The translations under genes and the position numbers were made by a program. Source: Streptacidiphilus jiangxiensis (lineage in GTDB: Bacteria > Actinomycetota > Actinomycetes > Streptomycetales > Streptomycetaceae). Taken from it: a DNA stretch of 64,000 bases. The stretch lies in NCBI RefSeq assembly GCF_900109465.1, contig NZ_FOAZ01000022.1, forward strand, positions 62,001-126,000. Reading direction: 5' to 3'. Below the pieces are notes generated by a model that saw only the letters and a program-made list of their open reading frames with translations, had not been told where the DNA came from and did not search any database. Positions 41,966 through 51,630 of this stretch are shown here, one piece after another. Numbering within the stretch: position 1 is the stretch's first letter; each line of letters starts with the position of its first letter.

Positions 41966-44319
41966 GCCAGATCCGCACCGAGAAGAACCTCCAGAACATC
42001 ACCACCGCCCACCCGGACGGTATCGGCGGCTCGCCGCTGCGCCCGGACGGCATCCTGAAGGTCAAGGGCGAGTTCGCCTACTCCTCGGACATGTGGCACG
42101 AGGACATGCTCTGGGGCATGGCGCTGCGTTCGCCGCACGCCCACGCCAAGATCCTCTCCGTGGACATCACCGAGGCCGTCAAGCACCCGGGTGTGCAGGC
42201 CGTGATGACCTACGACGACATCCCGGGCTCGAAGTTCTACGGCCTGGAGATCAAGGACCAGCCGGCGCTGGCCACCGGCAAGATCCGCTACCACGGCGAG
42301 GCCATCGCCATCGTGGCCGCGGACCACCCGGAGACGGCCCGACGCGCGCTCGCCAAGATCAAGGTCGAGTACGAGCTGCTGCCGACGATCACCACCGAGG
42401 AGCAGTGCCTCGACCCGGAGACCCACGGGTACGTGCACGAGCCCTCGGAGTACAAGGGCCACGCCTCCGGCAACATCGTCCACTCGCAGAAGGTGATCTC
42501 CGGCCTCGGCGTCACCGACGAGGTGCGCGCGCTCGCCGACGTCGTCATCAAGGGCGACTACGTGGTCGGCATGCAGGACCAGGCCTTCCTCGGCCCGGAG
42601 TCCGGCATGGCGGTGCCCGCCGAGGACGGCGGCATCGACCTCTACATCGCCACCCAGTGGCTGCACGTGGACCGCGAGCAGATCGCGCCTGTCCTCGGCC
42701 TGCCGGAGAACAAGGTGCGCCTCACCCTCGCGGGTGTCGGCGGCGCCTTCGGTGGCCGCGAGGACCTGTCGATGCAGATCCACGCCTGCCTGCTGGCCCA
42801 GCGCACCGGCAAGCCCGTCAAGATCGTGTACTCCCGCGAGGAGTCCTTCTTCGGGCACGTGCACCGCCACCCGGCCAAGCTGACCTACGAGACCGGCGCC
42901 ACCCGCGACGGCAAGCTGGTCTACTGCGACGCCCGCATCGTGCTGGACGGCGGCGCCTACGCCTCCGCCTCCCCCGCGGTCGTCGGCAACGCGGCCTCGC
43001 TGGGCATGGGCCCGTACGAGATCCCGAACGTCAACATGCTGGCGGTCGCCCTCTACTCCAACAACCCGTCCTGCGGCGCGATGCGCGGCTTCGGCGCGGT
43101 CCAGGCCTGCTTCGCCTACGAGGCGCAGATGGACAAGCTGGCCGCCGCGCTGGACATCGACCCGGTGGAGCTGCGTCAGCTCAACGCCGTGGAGCAGGGC
43201 TCGATCATGCCGACCGGCCAGGAGATCGACTCCCCGGCCCCGGTCGCCGAGCTGCTGCGCCGCGTCAAGGCGCTGCCGCTGCCGCCGGCCCTGGACACCA
43301 CGCACCTCGATGTCCGTGACATCCCGGGCGCGCTGTCCAACACCTCGCACGGCGAGGGCATCGTGCGCGGCGTCGGCTACGCGGTCGGCATCAAGAACGT
43401 CGGCTTCTCCGAGGGCTTCGACGACTACTCCACCGCCCGGGTGCGCCTGGAGGTCATCGGCGGCGAGCCGGTCGCCATGGTGCACACGGCCATGGCCGAG
43501 GTCGGCCAGGGCGGCGTCACCGTCCACGGCCAGATCGCCCGCACCGAGCTCGGCGTCGAGCGGGTCACCATCCACCCCGCCAACACCGAGGTGGGCTCGG
43601 CCGGTTCGACCTCCGCCTCGCGCCAGACCTACATGACCGGCGGCGCCGTCAAGCTCGCGGCCGAGGCTGTGCGCAACGAGCTGCTGGCCCTGGGCCGCAA
43701 GCGCTACGGCTGGGACTACAACGACCTGTCGCTGGTCGGCGGCAAGGTGGTCTCCGCCTCCGCCGGCGCGCTGGTGCCGATCGCGGACCTGCTCGGCGAC
43801 AGCGCCATCGACCTGACCCGCGAGCACCACCACCGCCCGACCGTCCCCTTCGACAAGGAGACCGGGCAGGGCTTCGGCCACGTCCAGTACACCTTCTGCG
43901 CCCACCGCGCCGTGGTGGACGTGGACGTGGAGCTGGGCCTGGTCAAGGTCGTCGAGCTGGCCGCCGCCCAGGACGTGGGCAAGGCGCTCAACCCGCTCTC
44001 CGTGGTCGGCCAGATCCAGGGTGGCTCCACCCAGGGCCTGGGCCTCGCGGTCATGGAGGAGATCGTCGTCAAGGACGGCAAGGTCAGGAACCCGTCCTTC
44101 ACCGACTACCTCATCCCCACCATCCTGGACACCCCGCCGCAGCCGGTGGACGTCCTCGAACTCGCCGACGAGCACGCCCCGTACGGGCTGCGCGGTGTCG
44201 GCGAGGCACCCACCCTCTCGTCGACGCCGGCGGTCGTGGCAGCGATCCGCCAGGCCACGGGTCTCGCACTGAACCGGGTCCCGGTTCGCCCCGAGCACCT
44301 GACCGGCACCGGCGAGTAG
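41962..44319 (+). CDS. xdhA: xanthine dehydrogenase, molybdopterin subunit
   Basis: A 785-residue catalytic subunit (E. coli XdhA-type naming). The aldehyde-oxidase/xanthine-dehydrogenase a/b hammerhead begins near residue 22 (PLRPDGILKVKGEFAYSSDM). Molybdopterin-contact motifs are GVGGAFGGRED, GAMRGFGAVQA and AEVGQGGVTVHGQIARTELG. The catalytic glutamate is in RGVGEAPTLSS near the end. It hydroxylates hypoxanthine/xanthine toward urate; other purine or aldehyde substrates cannot be excluded. The GTG at 41962 overlaps the previous stop. Cofactor sulfuration probably needs the XdhC-type protein encoded two genes on. Confidence 0.93.
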   Translation: MSQIRTEKNLQNITTAHPDGIGGSPLRPDGILKVKGEFAYSSDMWHEDMLWGMALRSPHAHAKILSVDITEAVKHPGVQAVMTYDDIPGSKFYGLEIKDQPALATGKIRYHGEAIAIVAADHPETARRALAKIKVEYELLPTITTEEQCLDPETHGYVHEPSEYKGHASGNIVHSQKVISGLGVTDEVRALADVVIKGDYVVGMQDQAFLGPESGMAVPAEDGGIDLYIATQWLHVDREQIAPVLGLPENKVRLTLAGVGGAFGGREDLSMQIHACLLAQRTGKPVKIVYSREESFFGHVHRHPAKLTYETGATRDGKLVYCDARIVLDGGAYASASPAVVGNAASLGMGPYEIPNVNMLAVALYSNNPSCGAMRGFGAVQACFAYEAQMDKLAAALDIDPVELRQLNAVEQGSIMPTGQEIDSPAPVAELLRRVKALPLPPALDTTHLDVRDIPGALSNTSHGEGIVRGVGYAVGIKNVGFSEGFDDYSTARVRLEVIGGEPVAMVHTAMAEVGQGGVTVHGQIARTELGVERVTIHPANTEVGSAGSTSASRQTYMTGGAVKLAAEAVRNELLALGRKRYGWDYNDLSLVGGKVVSASAGALVPIADLLGDSAIDLTREHHHRPTVPFDKETGQGFGHVQYTFCAHRAVVDVDVELGLVKVVELAAAQDVGKALNPLSVVGQIQGGSTQGLGLAVMEEIVVKDGKVRNPSFTDYLIPTILDTPPQPVDVLELADEHAPYGLRGVGEAPTLSSTPAVVAAIRQATGLALNRVPVRPEHLTGTGE

Positions 44320-44595
44320 GGGCCACCCGAACCACCCCGGGGCGAGGCACTCCATGTCAGGTCTTCCCGCGCCCCGCCCCGGGGTCGCACCACCGCACCA
44401 CCGCACCACCGCACGCACCGCAGAGAAAGCAAACGATGGACCCCGCACCATCCGGCACGACGCCTTCGCCGAGGCCAGTGAACCCCGGAAGCACCTGCAG
44501 AAAAGCGCGCCGCACCGTCCCCTGTTCCCCCGCCTAGAGGGTCACCCAGGCCGGCCGCTCCACCCCAAACCCCTTCGAAACTTGGGAGTGGAACC
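44320..44595. other. non-coding gap before the purine permease
   Basis: 276 bases without a convincing gene. A short tandem of ACCACCGC units lies at about 44389-44420, and AACTTGGGAGTGGAACC with a GGGAG ribosome site precedes the permease start. No hairpin terminator is obvious, so read-through from the dehydrogenase genes is likely. Confidence 0.4.
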
Positions 44596-46074
44596 GTGAC
44601 CCAGACATCCACGGAACCCAGCCTCAACTCCGACGACCCCAACAGAGGGTCGACGCCGAAGCCGAAGAACGTGATCGACGCCTTCTTCAAGATCTCCGCC
44701 CGAGGGTCCACCCTCGGTGGCGAGGTCCGAGGTGGTCTCACCACCTTCATGGCGATGGCGTACATCCTGCTGCTGAACCCGATCATCCTGTCCGTACCGG
44801 ACGTGAACGGGGCCCACCTCAGCCACGCGCAGGTCACCACCGCCACCGCCCTGGCAGCGGCGATCACCACCATCCTGCTCGGCGTCGTCGGCAACGCGCC
44901 GCTCGCCGCGGCCGCCGGTCTGAGCGTCTCCAACACCCTCGCAGCGGTGATGGTGCCTCATATCAGCTGGCCCCAGGCCATGGGCCTCTGTGTCATCTAC
45001 GGCGCCGCCATCGTGCTGCTGGTCATCACCGGCCTGCGCGAAAAGATCATGAACGGCATCCCGATGGCGCTCAAGCACGCCATCACCATCGGGATCGGCC
45101 TCTTCATCGCGCTGATCGGCCTGGTCAACGCCGGCTTCGTGTCCCGCGTCCCGGACGCCGCCCACAGCGAGACCCCGCTGCAGCTCGGCGTCGGCGACAA
45201 CCTGCAGGGCTGGCCGGTGCTGATCTTCTCGATCACCCTGCTGACCATCTTCATCCTGCAGACCCGCAAGGTCCCCGGCGCCATCCTCATCGGCATCGTC
45301 TTCGGCACCGTGCTCTCGCTGATCCTGCAGGCCGCGCTGAACCTGCCGGACGCGGTCTGGGGCCTGTCCGTGCCCAAGTGGCCCGGCAACCCGGTCGCCT
45401 CGCCCGACTTCGGCCTCTTCGGTCACATCGACCTGTTCGGTGCGTTCGGCAGCCACGGCATGGGCGCCCTGAGCGCCGGCTTCGCGGTCTTCGCCCTGGT
45501 GCTGGCCGGCTTCTTCGACGCCATGGCCACCATCATCGGCATCGGCACCGAGGCGGGCCTGGCCGACGAGCAGGGCCGGATGCCGGGTCTGTCCAAGGCG
45601 CTGTTCGTCGACGGCACCGGCGGCATCATCGGCGGTGTGGCGGGCGCGTCCGGCCAGACGGTCTTCATCGAGTCCGCGACCGGCGTCGGCGAGGGGGCCC
45701 GCACCGGCTTCTCCTCGGTCGTCACCGGCCTGGTCTTCGCGCTGATGCTGTTCTTCACCCCGCTGGCCGGCATGGTGCCCGGTCAGGTCGCGGCGGCCGC
45801 CCTGGTCGTCATCGGCTCGATGATGCTGGCCCAGGCCCGCCACATCGAGTGGAACGACCGCGAGGTGGCGATCCCCGCCTTCCTCACGATCGCGCTGATG
45901 CCGTTCACGTACTCGATCACCGCTGGTGTCGGTGCGGGCGTCATCGCCTACTGCGCCATCAAGGCCGGCCGTGGCCGCTGGCGCGAGCCGGGTGTGCTGA
46001 TGTGGGGACTGACCGCGGTCTTCCTCGTTTACTTCGCCCTGCACCCGATCAAGCTCTGGCTCGGGATCCACTGA
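44596..46074 (+). CDS. AzgA-type purine permease (NCS2 superfamily)
   Basis: A 492-residue transporter with 12-14 membrane helices. FKISARGSTLGGEVRGGLTT and FMAMAYILLLNP at the beginning, NAPLAAAAGLSVSNTLAAV, the GFFDAMATIIGIGTEAGLAD region and GASGQTVFIESATGVGEGAR (conserved substrate-site helices) identify the hypoxanthine/guanine/adenine branch. It supplies the substrate for the upstream dehydrogenase. GTG start at 44596. Confidence 0.92.
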   Translation: MTQTSTEPSLNSDDPNRGSTPKPKNVIDAFFKISARGSTLGGEVRGGLTTFMAMAYILLLNPIILSVPDVNGAHLSHAQVTTATALAAAITTILLGVVGNAPLAAAAGLSVSNTLAAVMVPHISWPQAMGLCVIYGAAIVLLVITGLREKIMNGIPMALKHAITIGIGLFIALIGLVNAGFVSRVPDAAHSETPLQLGVGDNLQGWPVLIFSITLLTIFILQTRKVPGAILIGIVFGTVLSLILQAALNLPDAVWGLSVPKWPGNPVASPDFGLFGHIDLFGAFGSHGMGALSAGFAVFALVLAGFFDAMATIIGIGTEAGLADEQGRMPGLSKALFVDGTGGIIGGVAGASGQTVFIESATGVGEGARTGFSSVVTGLVFALMLFFTPLAGMVPGQVAAAALVVIGSMMLAQARHIEWNDREVAIPAFLTIALMPFTYSITAGVGAGVIAYCAIKAGRGRWREPGVLMWGLTAVFLVYFALHPIKLWLGIH

Positions 46075-46146
46075 GCCGAGGCCGGGCCGCCCTGACCGTG
46101 AGGGCGGCCCGGCACCACCCGTTGAACCGTCTGAAGGAGCGCCACC

Positions 46147-47307
46147 GTGCAGGACATCGCCGAGCAGCTCACCGCCTGGCACTCCGCCGGGAGCAGCTTC
46201 GCCGTGGCCACCGTCGTCGCCGTGTCCGGGAGCGCCCCGCGCGACCCGGGCGCCGCACTGGCTGTGGACGCGGACGGCGAGGCCGTGGGCTCCGTCTCCG
46301 GCGGCTGCGTCGAGGGCGCCGTCTACGAGCTGTGCCGCGAGGCGCTGACGACCGGCGAGCCGGTGCTGCACCGCTTCGGCTACAGCGACGAGGACGCCTT
46401 CGCGGTCGGCCTCACCTGCGGCGGGATCATCGACGTCTTCGTCCAGCCGGTCCGCCCGGGCGCCGACGACGGCATGGACGCCGGCCTCGCCTACGTCCAC
46501 TCCGGCACGCCCGTCGCCCTGGTGCGCTGCATCAGCGGCCCGGCGCACCTGCTCGGCGCGACGCTGGCCGTCACCGGCGACGCACACCACGGGACGCTCA
46601 ACTCTCCGCTGCTGGAGGACGCCTCGGTCCGCCAGGCCCGGGCGATGCTCGACGCGGGCCGCACCGGGCAGCTGACCTTCGGGCTCGACGGCCGTCCCTG
46701 CGACCCGAACTCCGAGGAGGCCGCGGTCTTCTTCGTCGAGTCCTACACTCCGGCCCCTCGCATGATCGTCTTCGGCGCGATCGACTTCGCAGGAGCCGTC
46801 GCCCGGGTCGGCAAGTTCCTCGGCTACGACGTGACCGTCTGCGACGCCCGCCCGGTCTTCGCCACCGAGCGGCGCTTCCCGGAGGCGGACCGGGTCGTGG
46901 TCGAGTGGCCGCACCGCTACCTGGACGCGGAGGCCGCGGCCGGGCGCCTGGACGCGCGGACCGCGCTGTGCGTGCTCACCCACGACGCCAAGTTCGACAT
47001 CCCGCTGCTGGAGCGGGCGCTGCGGATGCCGCTCGGGTTCGTCGGCGCGATGGGCTCGCGCCGCACCCACCTCGAGCGCCTGGACCGGCTGCGCGAGGCG
47101 GGCCTGACCGAGGTGGAGATCAACCGGCTGCGTTCGCCCATCGGCCTGGACCTCGGCGCGCGCACCCCGGAGGAGACGGCCGTCGCCGTCGCCGCCGAGA
47201 TCGTCGCGCATCGACGGGGCGGCGGCTGCCTGCCGCTCTCCGCCCACGACGGCCCGATCCACCACGACCACCGCGGGCAGGTCGAGGAGCCCCGCCGGAT
47301 TGCCTGA
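46147..47307 (+). CDS. xdhC: XdhC-family Mo-cofactor insertion/sulfuration protein
   Basis: A 386-residue XdhC/CoxI protein. The N-terminal domain is AVATVVAVSGSAPRDPGAAL with SVSGGCVEGAVYE and LTCGGIIDVF. The C-terminal Rossmann domain runs from RMIVFGAIDFAGAVARVGKF to FVGAMGSRRTHLERLDRLRE. It loads sulfurated molybdenum cofactor into xanthine dehydrogenase. GTG start at 46147 with GAAGGAG ahead. It closes the operon; a clear terminator follows. Confidence 0.94.
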   Translation: MQDIAEQLTAWHSAGSSFAVATVVAVSGSAPRDPGAALAVDADGEAVGSVSGGCVEGAVYELCREALTTGEPVLHRFGYSDEDAFAVGLTCGGIIDVFVQPVRPGADDGMDAGLAYVHSGTPVALVRCISGPAHLLGATLAVTGDAHHGTLNSPLLEDASVRQARAMLDAGRTGQLTFGLDGRPCDPNSEEAAVFFVESYTPAPRMIVFGAIDFAGAVARVGKFLGYDVTVCDARPVFATERRFPEADRVVVEWPHRYLDAEAAAGRLDARTALCVLTHDAKFDIPLLERALRMPLGFVGAMGSRRTHLERLDRLREAGLTEVEINRLRSPIGLDLGARTPEETAVAVAAEIVAHRRGGGCLPLSAHDGPIHHDHRGQVEEPRRIA

Positions 47308-47317
47308 CGGACCGACA

Positions 47318-47352
47318 GAAAGCGCTCCACCCATGATGGGTGGGGCGCTTTT
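47318..47352 (+). terminator. intrinsic terminator after xdhC
   Basis: AAAGCGCTCCACCCA pairs with TGGGTGGGGCGCTTTT around a three-base loop and ends in a T run (one G-T pair), a rare classical rho-independent form in this genome. Confidence 0.85.
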
Positions 47353-47438
47353 GTCAATCCCCCGGGACGTCGATCTCAGTGCCATTTCACATAACTATGG
47401 TACTGACGATTCCTGTCGCTCCCCTCGAAGGAGAGCCC

Positions 47439-49811
47439 ATGCGCTTCGCGCGAACCCTCCCCGTGGCCCTCGCGGTCCTGAGCACCCCGCTCGTCGCGGC
47501 CGCGCCCGCCCACGCCGCCGCGCCCGTGAGCAACGGTTCCTACGTGATCACCTCGGCCCGGAGCGGACTGTGCCTCGGCACCGGCTTCGGCCAGTACGCG
47601 GCGGGCACCGAGATCACCTCGGCGGCCTGTCAGGGCCTGCTCACCCAACGGTGGCGCCTGTGGCAGACCACCGCCGCCGGCGAGACGCCCGCCCGCTACA
47701 TGCTGATCGACGTCGCGACCGACCGCTGCGCCGTCGCCGCCGACGGCGCGGCGGTGACCACCGAGGACTGCGGAAGCGTCCCGCCGAGCGCGCAGTTCAC
47801 ACCCGTCCCGGCCGACCACGGCGCCTACACGCTCGTCGCGCAGAGCAGCGGCCGGTGCCTGACCGCCTCCGGGCAGGCCGACGGCGCGCTGCGCACGGAC
47901 CGCTGCGACACCAGCGACGCGCAGCAGTTCACTCTCACCTCCGCCGAGCCGCTGCTGCTCGCCAACCCGGGCTTCGAGCAGGGCACCACCGGATGGGACT
48001 TCTCCGAGCACACCGGCGTCGGCCGCAACAACCCGCACACCGGCACCCACCTGGGCTACCTCGACGCGGGCACCGGCTACAGCATCAGCCAGACCGTCAC
48101 CGCGGCCACCGGCGGCTCCTACGAGCTCTCCGCATGGATCGCCACCGCGCGGCCCGGTGCGACCCTCTCCGTCAGCGTCAACGGCACGACCGAACGGACG
48201 CTGACGCTCCCCCAGCAGCCCGTCTACGCCAAGTACTCGCTGCCCGGCGTGCACCTCGCGGCCGGGGACCGGGTGACCCTCGCCGTCGGCTCCTCCCCCA
48301 CCGGGTGGGTCAACGTCGACGACGCCGCGGTGGCGCCCGCTGCGCCCAACGACCCACAGGTCTCCTCCTCCGACCCGCGGCTGGTCTCGATGTTCGACTG
48401 GGCCAAGACCAAGGCGAACAGCTGGGTGCAGCAGGCCGGCGCGCCCGGCGTCATCGACATGGACGAGTGGAACCCCTCGGGCGCGAGCACCGGCACCTAC
48501 GCGACCACGTACTGGGCCGGCTATCCCTTCCGCTCCGACTTCTACATCCGCGACTTCGCCCACCAGATGCTCGGCGCGCACCTGCTGGGCCTGGACGCAC
48601 AGAACAAGACCATGCTGCGCGCCTTCGCCGCGTCCGCGAACGCCACCAACGGCGACTTCCCGGTCTGGTCCGTCAACTTCGACGCCAAGACCTTCGGCAG
48701 CATCGACTACGGCGGTCCGAACTCCTTCGTCCGCGAGCTGCCCGCCCCGTTCGAGCTGGTCCAGAAGACCGCCGAGGCCTACGCCTGGACCGGCGACCAG
48801 GACTACCTGAACGACCCGGTGCTCAGCCGCTACGTCGCCGACACCCTCGGCCCGTTCATCCCCCGCCAGACCGGCCCGCTGCCGGCCGGGCCGGTGCCCG
48901 TGCCACAGGCCACCAGCAACGACATCTTCGCGGGCATCGCCAGCTACGCGGAGAACGGCAGCACCACCTACGCCGAGGCCGGGGACGAGCTCGCCTCCCA
49001 GTACCAGGCCTACCTCGGCGCCGCGGGGCTGGCCCGGGCCAAGGGCGAGAAGGCGCAGGCGGCCGTGTACGCGAAGGACGCGACGACACTCAAGGCCTGG
49101 TTCAACTCCACCTGGAGCGTGGACCCGAAGCACCCCGGCGCCGTCGTCCACGCCTACGACACCAGCGGCAACCCGATCAGCGACTGGGGCTACGAGACCA
49201 GCCTGCTGATGCCGATGAAGCACCTGCTGGACCCGGGCCCGCGCTTGACGAACTACCTCTCCTTCATCGACCAGCAGGACTCCGGCCCCGACCGCTCGCA
49301 GAACGAGGAGGGCTACACCTACCTCCCCGACACCTTCTTCGCCGGCCACGACGGCGCGACGGCGTGGAAGTGGATGCAGCAGATCTACGCGAGCGTGGAC
49401 CAGGTCCACGCCAGCGGCCGGATGCTCAACGGCGACTACCCGGAGATCCCGTTCACCCTGCTCTCGCAGACCGTGCAGGGCCTGCTCGGTGTCCAGCCCG
49501 GCGCGAACGCCGCATCCCTGGTGACCGCCTCAGAACTGCCGGGCTCGATCGGCTGGCTCCAGGTCGCCTCGATCCCGGTCGGGGAAGGGACGGTGACGCT
49601 CCGCCAGGACGGGCAGACCCGCAGCGTGCTGACCAACACCGGTACCACCGCCCGCCACTGGCAGGCCCGCTTCGCCGGCGTGCACACCTCGATCACCGTC
49701 GACGGCAGCGCGCGACCGGCCCGCACCGTCACGGTGGACGGTGTGACGTACACCTACGCCGACGTGACGGTGGCGCCGGGCCGGACGGCGACGGTGGCGG
49801 TCAACGGGTAG
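47439..49811 (+). CDS. secreted ricin/CBM multidomain glycoside-hydrolase-like protein
   Basis: A 790-residue exported protein. Signal peptide to about residue 29 (VAAAPAHAAAPV). A ricin-type beta-trefoil follows at about 30-165 (QRWRLW and QQFTL pieces, with paired cysteines). A galactose-binding-like module (LLLANPGFEQGTTGWDFSEH) lies at about 170-300. A helical catalytic-type region at about 310-700 (FRSDFYIRDFAHQMLGAHLL; FELVQKTAEAYAWTGDQDYL) resembles an (alpha/alpha)6 barrel of sugar hydrolases. A beta tail closes it. I cannot name a GH family or the catalytic acids with confidence. GAAGGAG precedes the ATG. Confidence 0.75.
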   Translation: MRFARTLPVALAVLSTPLVAAAPAHAAAPVSNGSYVITSARSGLCLGTGFGQYAAGTEITSAACQGLLTQRWRLWQTTAAGETPARYMLIDVATDRCAVAADGAAVTTEDCGSVPPSAQFTPVPADHGAYTLVAQSSGRCLTASGQADGALRTDRCDTSDAQQFTLTSAEPLLLANPGFEQGTTGWDFSEHTGVGRNNPHTGTHLGYLDAGTGYSISQTVTAATGGSYELSAWIATARPGATLSVSVNGTTERTLTLPQQPVYAKYSLPGVHLAAGDRVTLAVGSSPTGWVNVDDAAVAPAAPNDPQVSSSDPRLVSMFDWAKTKANSWVQQAGAPGVIDMDEWNPSGASTGTYATTYWAGYPFRSDFYIRDFAHQMLGAHLLGLDAQNKTMLRAFAASANATNGDFPVWSVNFDAKTFGSIDYGGPNSFVRELPAPFELVQKTAEAYAWTGDQDYLNDPVLSRYVADTLGPFIPRQTGPLPAGPVPVPQATSNDIFAGIASYAENGSTTYAEAGDELASQYQAYLGAAGLARAKGEKAQAAVYAKDATTLKAWFNSTWSVDPKHPGAVVHAYDTSGNPISDWGYETSLLMPMKHLLDPGPRLTNYLSFIDQQDSGPDRSQNEEGYTYLPDTFFAGHDGATAWKWMQQIYASVDQVHASGRMLNGDYPEIPFTLLSQTVQGLLGVQPGANAASLVTASELPGSIGWLQVASIPVGEGTVTLRQDGQTRSVLTNTGTTARHWQARFAGVHTSITVDGSARPARTVTVDGVTYTYADVTVAPGRTATVAVNG

Positions 49812-49898
49812 GCCGCCACGCCCTCTTGTGTCTCCCCGCGTAGGGGTGCCAGGGTTCCCTCCCGTACCACCCAGTCAAGATCGACGGGAGGGAACCCC

Positions 49899-51569
49899 AT
49901 GCGCATCACACGTGTGCTCGGCACCGCCGCCCTGCTCTGTGCCGCGCTGCTCGGTACGGGAACAGCCCGGGCCGACGCACCAGGCATCGAGACCAGCTAC
50001 CAGAACCCGGTGACCGCGCTGCCACCCATCAGCGCGCCGGACACCCACCACTGCACGGTCACCGCCATGCAGAACGACTTCGGCAACACCATCTCCTCCC
50101 CCGCCTGGAGCGGCACCCTCACCCCGCCGGCCGACTGCGCCGGACCGTGGAACAAGGTCGTGCTCACCTGGTCCGGCAGCGTCCAGGGCCGGCAGTACGA
50201 CCGGCTCGCGGGCGTGTGGATCGGCGGAGCCGAGGTGCTGCGCACCAGCACGCCCGAGCCGACCGCCCAGGGCATCAGCTGGTCCCTGCAGAAGGACGTC
50301 ACGGAGTTCATCCCGCTGCTGCGTCAGACGCAGCCGATCGCCGTCTCGCTCGGCAACGTGGTCAACTCCACCTACACCGGCGTTTACCACATGAAGCTGA
50401 CGCTCACCTACTACCAGGCCGACCACCGCCACCCGGCCGCGCACACCGCCGACCAGGTCGTGCCGCTCTCCGCCTCCACCACGGACGCGGGCTGGACCTA
50501 CCTCAACCCCGGCCAGTCCTCGTCGAGGACGGTCACCCTGCCGCGCAACCTCACGCACGTCGGCATGGAGGTCTACGCCCGCGGCGGCGGTTGCGACGAG
50601 CAGTGGTTCACCTCGGCGCCCGACGACCTCGCCGGCAAGTACCCGAACTACCTCTGCGGCGGCGGCCCCTACCGCGAGGTGCAGGTCTCGGTGGACGGGC
50701 GGCCCGCAGGCATCGCGCAGCCGTACCCCGTCGTCTACTCCGGCGGGATCGTGCCGACGCTGTGGCGTCCGATCCCGGCCGTGGACCAGTTCGTCACCCA
50801 GGCCTACGGCCTGGACCTGACGCCCTTCGCCGGGCTGCTGGTCGACGGCAAGCCGCACACCTTCACCGTCACCCCCTACGGCGCGGCCGACGGCTGGACC
50901 GTCGACAGCACGCTCTTCCTCGACACCGACCACCACGCCGCCCAGACCTCCGGCGCGCTGACGAAGGACACGCTCTCGCTCAGCCCCACCGTCACCACGA
51001 CCGAGACCCCCGGCGCGGGCGACCTGGTGGACGTCCGCGTCAGCGCGAACCGTGACTGGACGACGGCGGGTTGGCTGGACACGTCCTCCGGGCGGATCCG
51101 CACCACGGTGACCCAGCACGCGAGCTACCTCAACACCGACGCGATCTCCAGCGGCGGGCAGAAGCAGGTGGTGGCGCAGCGCGAGCAGGGCGCGACGGTC
51201 GTGACGACGGACCCGCAGCACGGCCGCGCGACGGCGACTCGGCACAGCTGGGACTACCCGATCACCGTCGACTCCGACGTGCCGGTCTTCACCGACGGCA
51301 ACAACTACTCCCTCTCGGCCACCGTCCACCAGGGCCGCATCCTGGACGACAGCGTCCTGCAGGGCGACCACTGGCGCATCGTCGACCGGACGCACGACGT
51401 CGTCGACGCGACCGGCGTCCTGGCCCGCACCAACGGCGTCGTCACCGCCGCCGACGGCCGCGACTCCGAGCACTGGACCGGGACGACGGACACCGGCGCC
51501 TGCTTCGACCACCTGATCCGCGCCGCCCACGGCTACGTGACGCTGGACCGGGTCACCGGCTGCGGCTGA
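49899..51569 (+). CDS. secreted peptide-N-glycosidase A (plant-type PNGase A)
   Basis: A 556-residue exported protein. Signal peptide to about residue 26 (GTGTARADAP). The PNGase A family pattern is clear: PPADCAGPWNKVVLTWSGSV, QYDRLAGVWIGGAEVLRTST, GVYHMKLTLTYY, GCDEQWFTSAPDD and GPYREVQVSVDGRPAG. The enzyme releases N-glycans from glycoproteins or glycopeptides. It follows the ricin/CBM protein on the same strand after 87 bases, and a hexosaminidase gene converges from the other side, fitting a set for using eukaryotic glycoproteins. Confidence 0.88.
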   Translation: MRITRVLGTAALLCAALLGTGTARADAPGIETSYQNPVTALPPISAPDTHHCTVTAMQNDFGNTISSPAWSGTLTPPADCAGPWNKVVLTWSGSVQGRQYDRLAGVWIGGAEVLRTSTPEPTAQGISWSLQKDVTEFIPLLRQTQPIAVSLGNVVNSTYTGVYHMKLTLTYYQADHRHPAAHTADQVVPLSASTTDAGWTYLNPGQSSSRTVTLPRNLTHVGMEVYARGGGCDEQWFTSAPDDLAGKYPNYLCGGGPYREVQVSVDGRPAGIAQPYPVVYSGGIVPTLWRPIPAVDQFVTQAYGLDLTPFAGLLVDGKPHTFTVTPYGAADGWTVDSTLFLDTDHHAAQTSGALTKDTLSLSPTVTTTETPGAGDLVDVRVSANRDWTTAGWLDTSSGRIRTTVTQHASYLNTDAISSGGQKQVVAQREQGATVVTTDPQHGRATATRHSWDYPITVDSDVPVFTDGNNYSLSATVHQGRILDDSVLQGDHWRIVDRTHDVVDATGVLARTNGVVTAADGRDSEHWTGTTDTGACFDHLIRAAHGYVTLDRVTGCG

Positions 51570-51630
51570 GGGTCTGCGCACGCCCCGCGTCCGCCCGCAA
51601 CGTGGCGACCGACCCCGGCGCGCGCAGCGC

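Noticed and set aside
44389-44420. ACCACCGC tandem before the purine permease as an operator
   Set aside because: Short, simple repeat without dyad symmetry; it looks like low-complexity intergenic DNA.
41893-44451. 852-codon minus-strand frame opposite the Mo subunit
   Set aside because: Antisense shadow; the opposite frame carries all xanthine dehydrogenase motifs.
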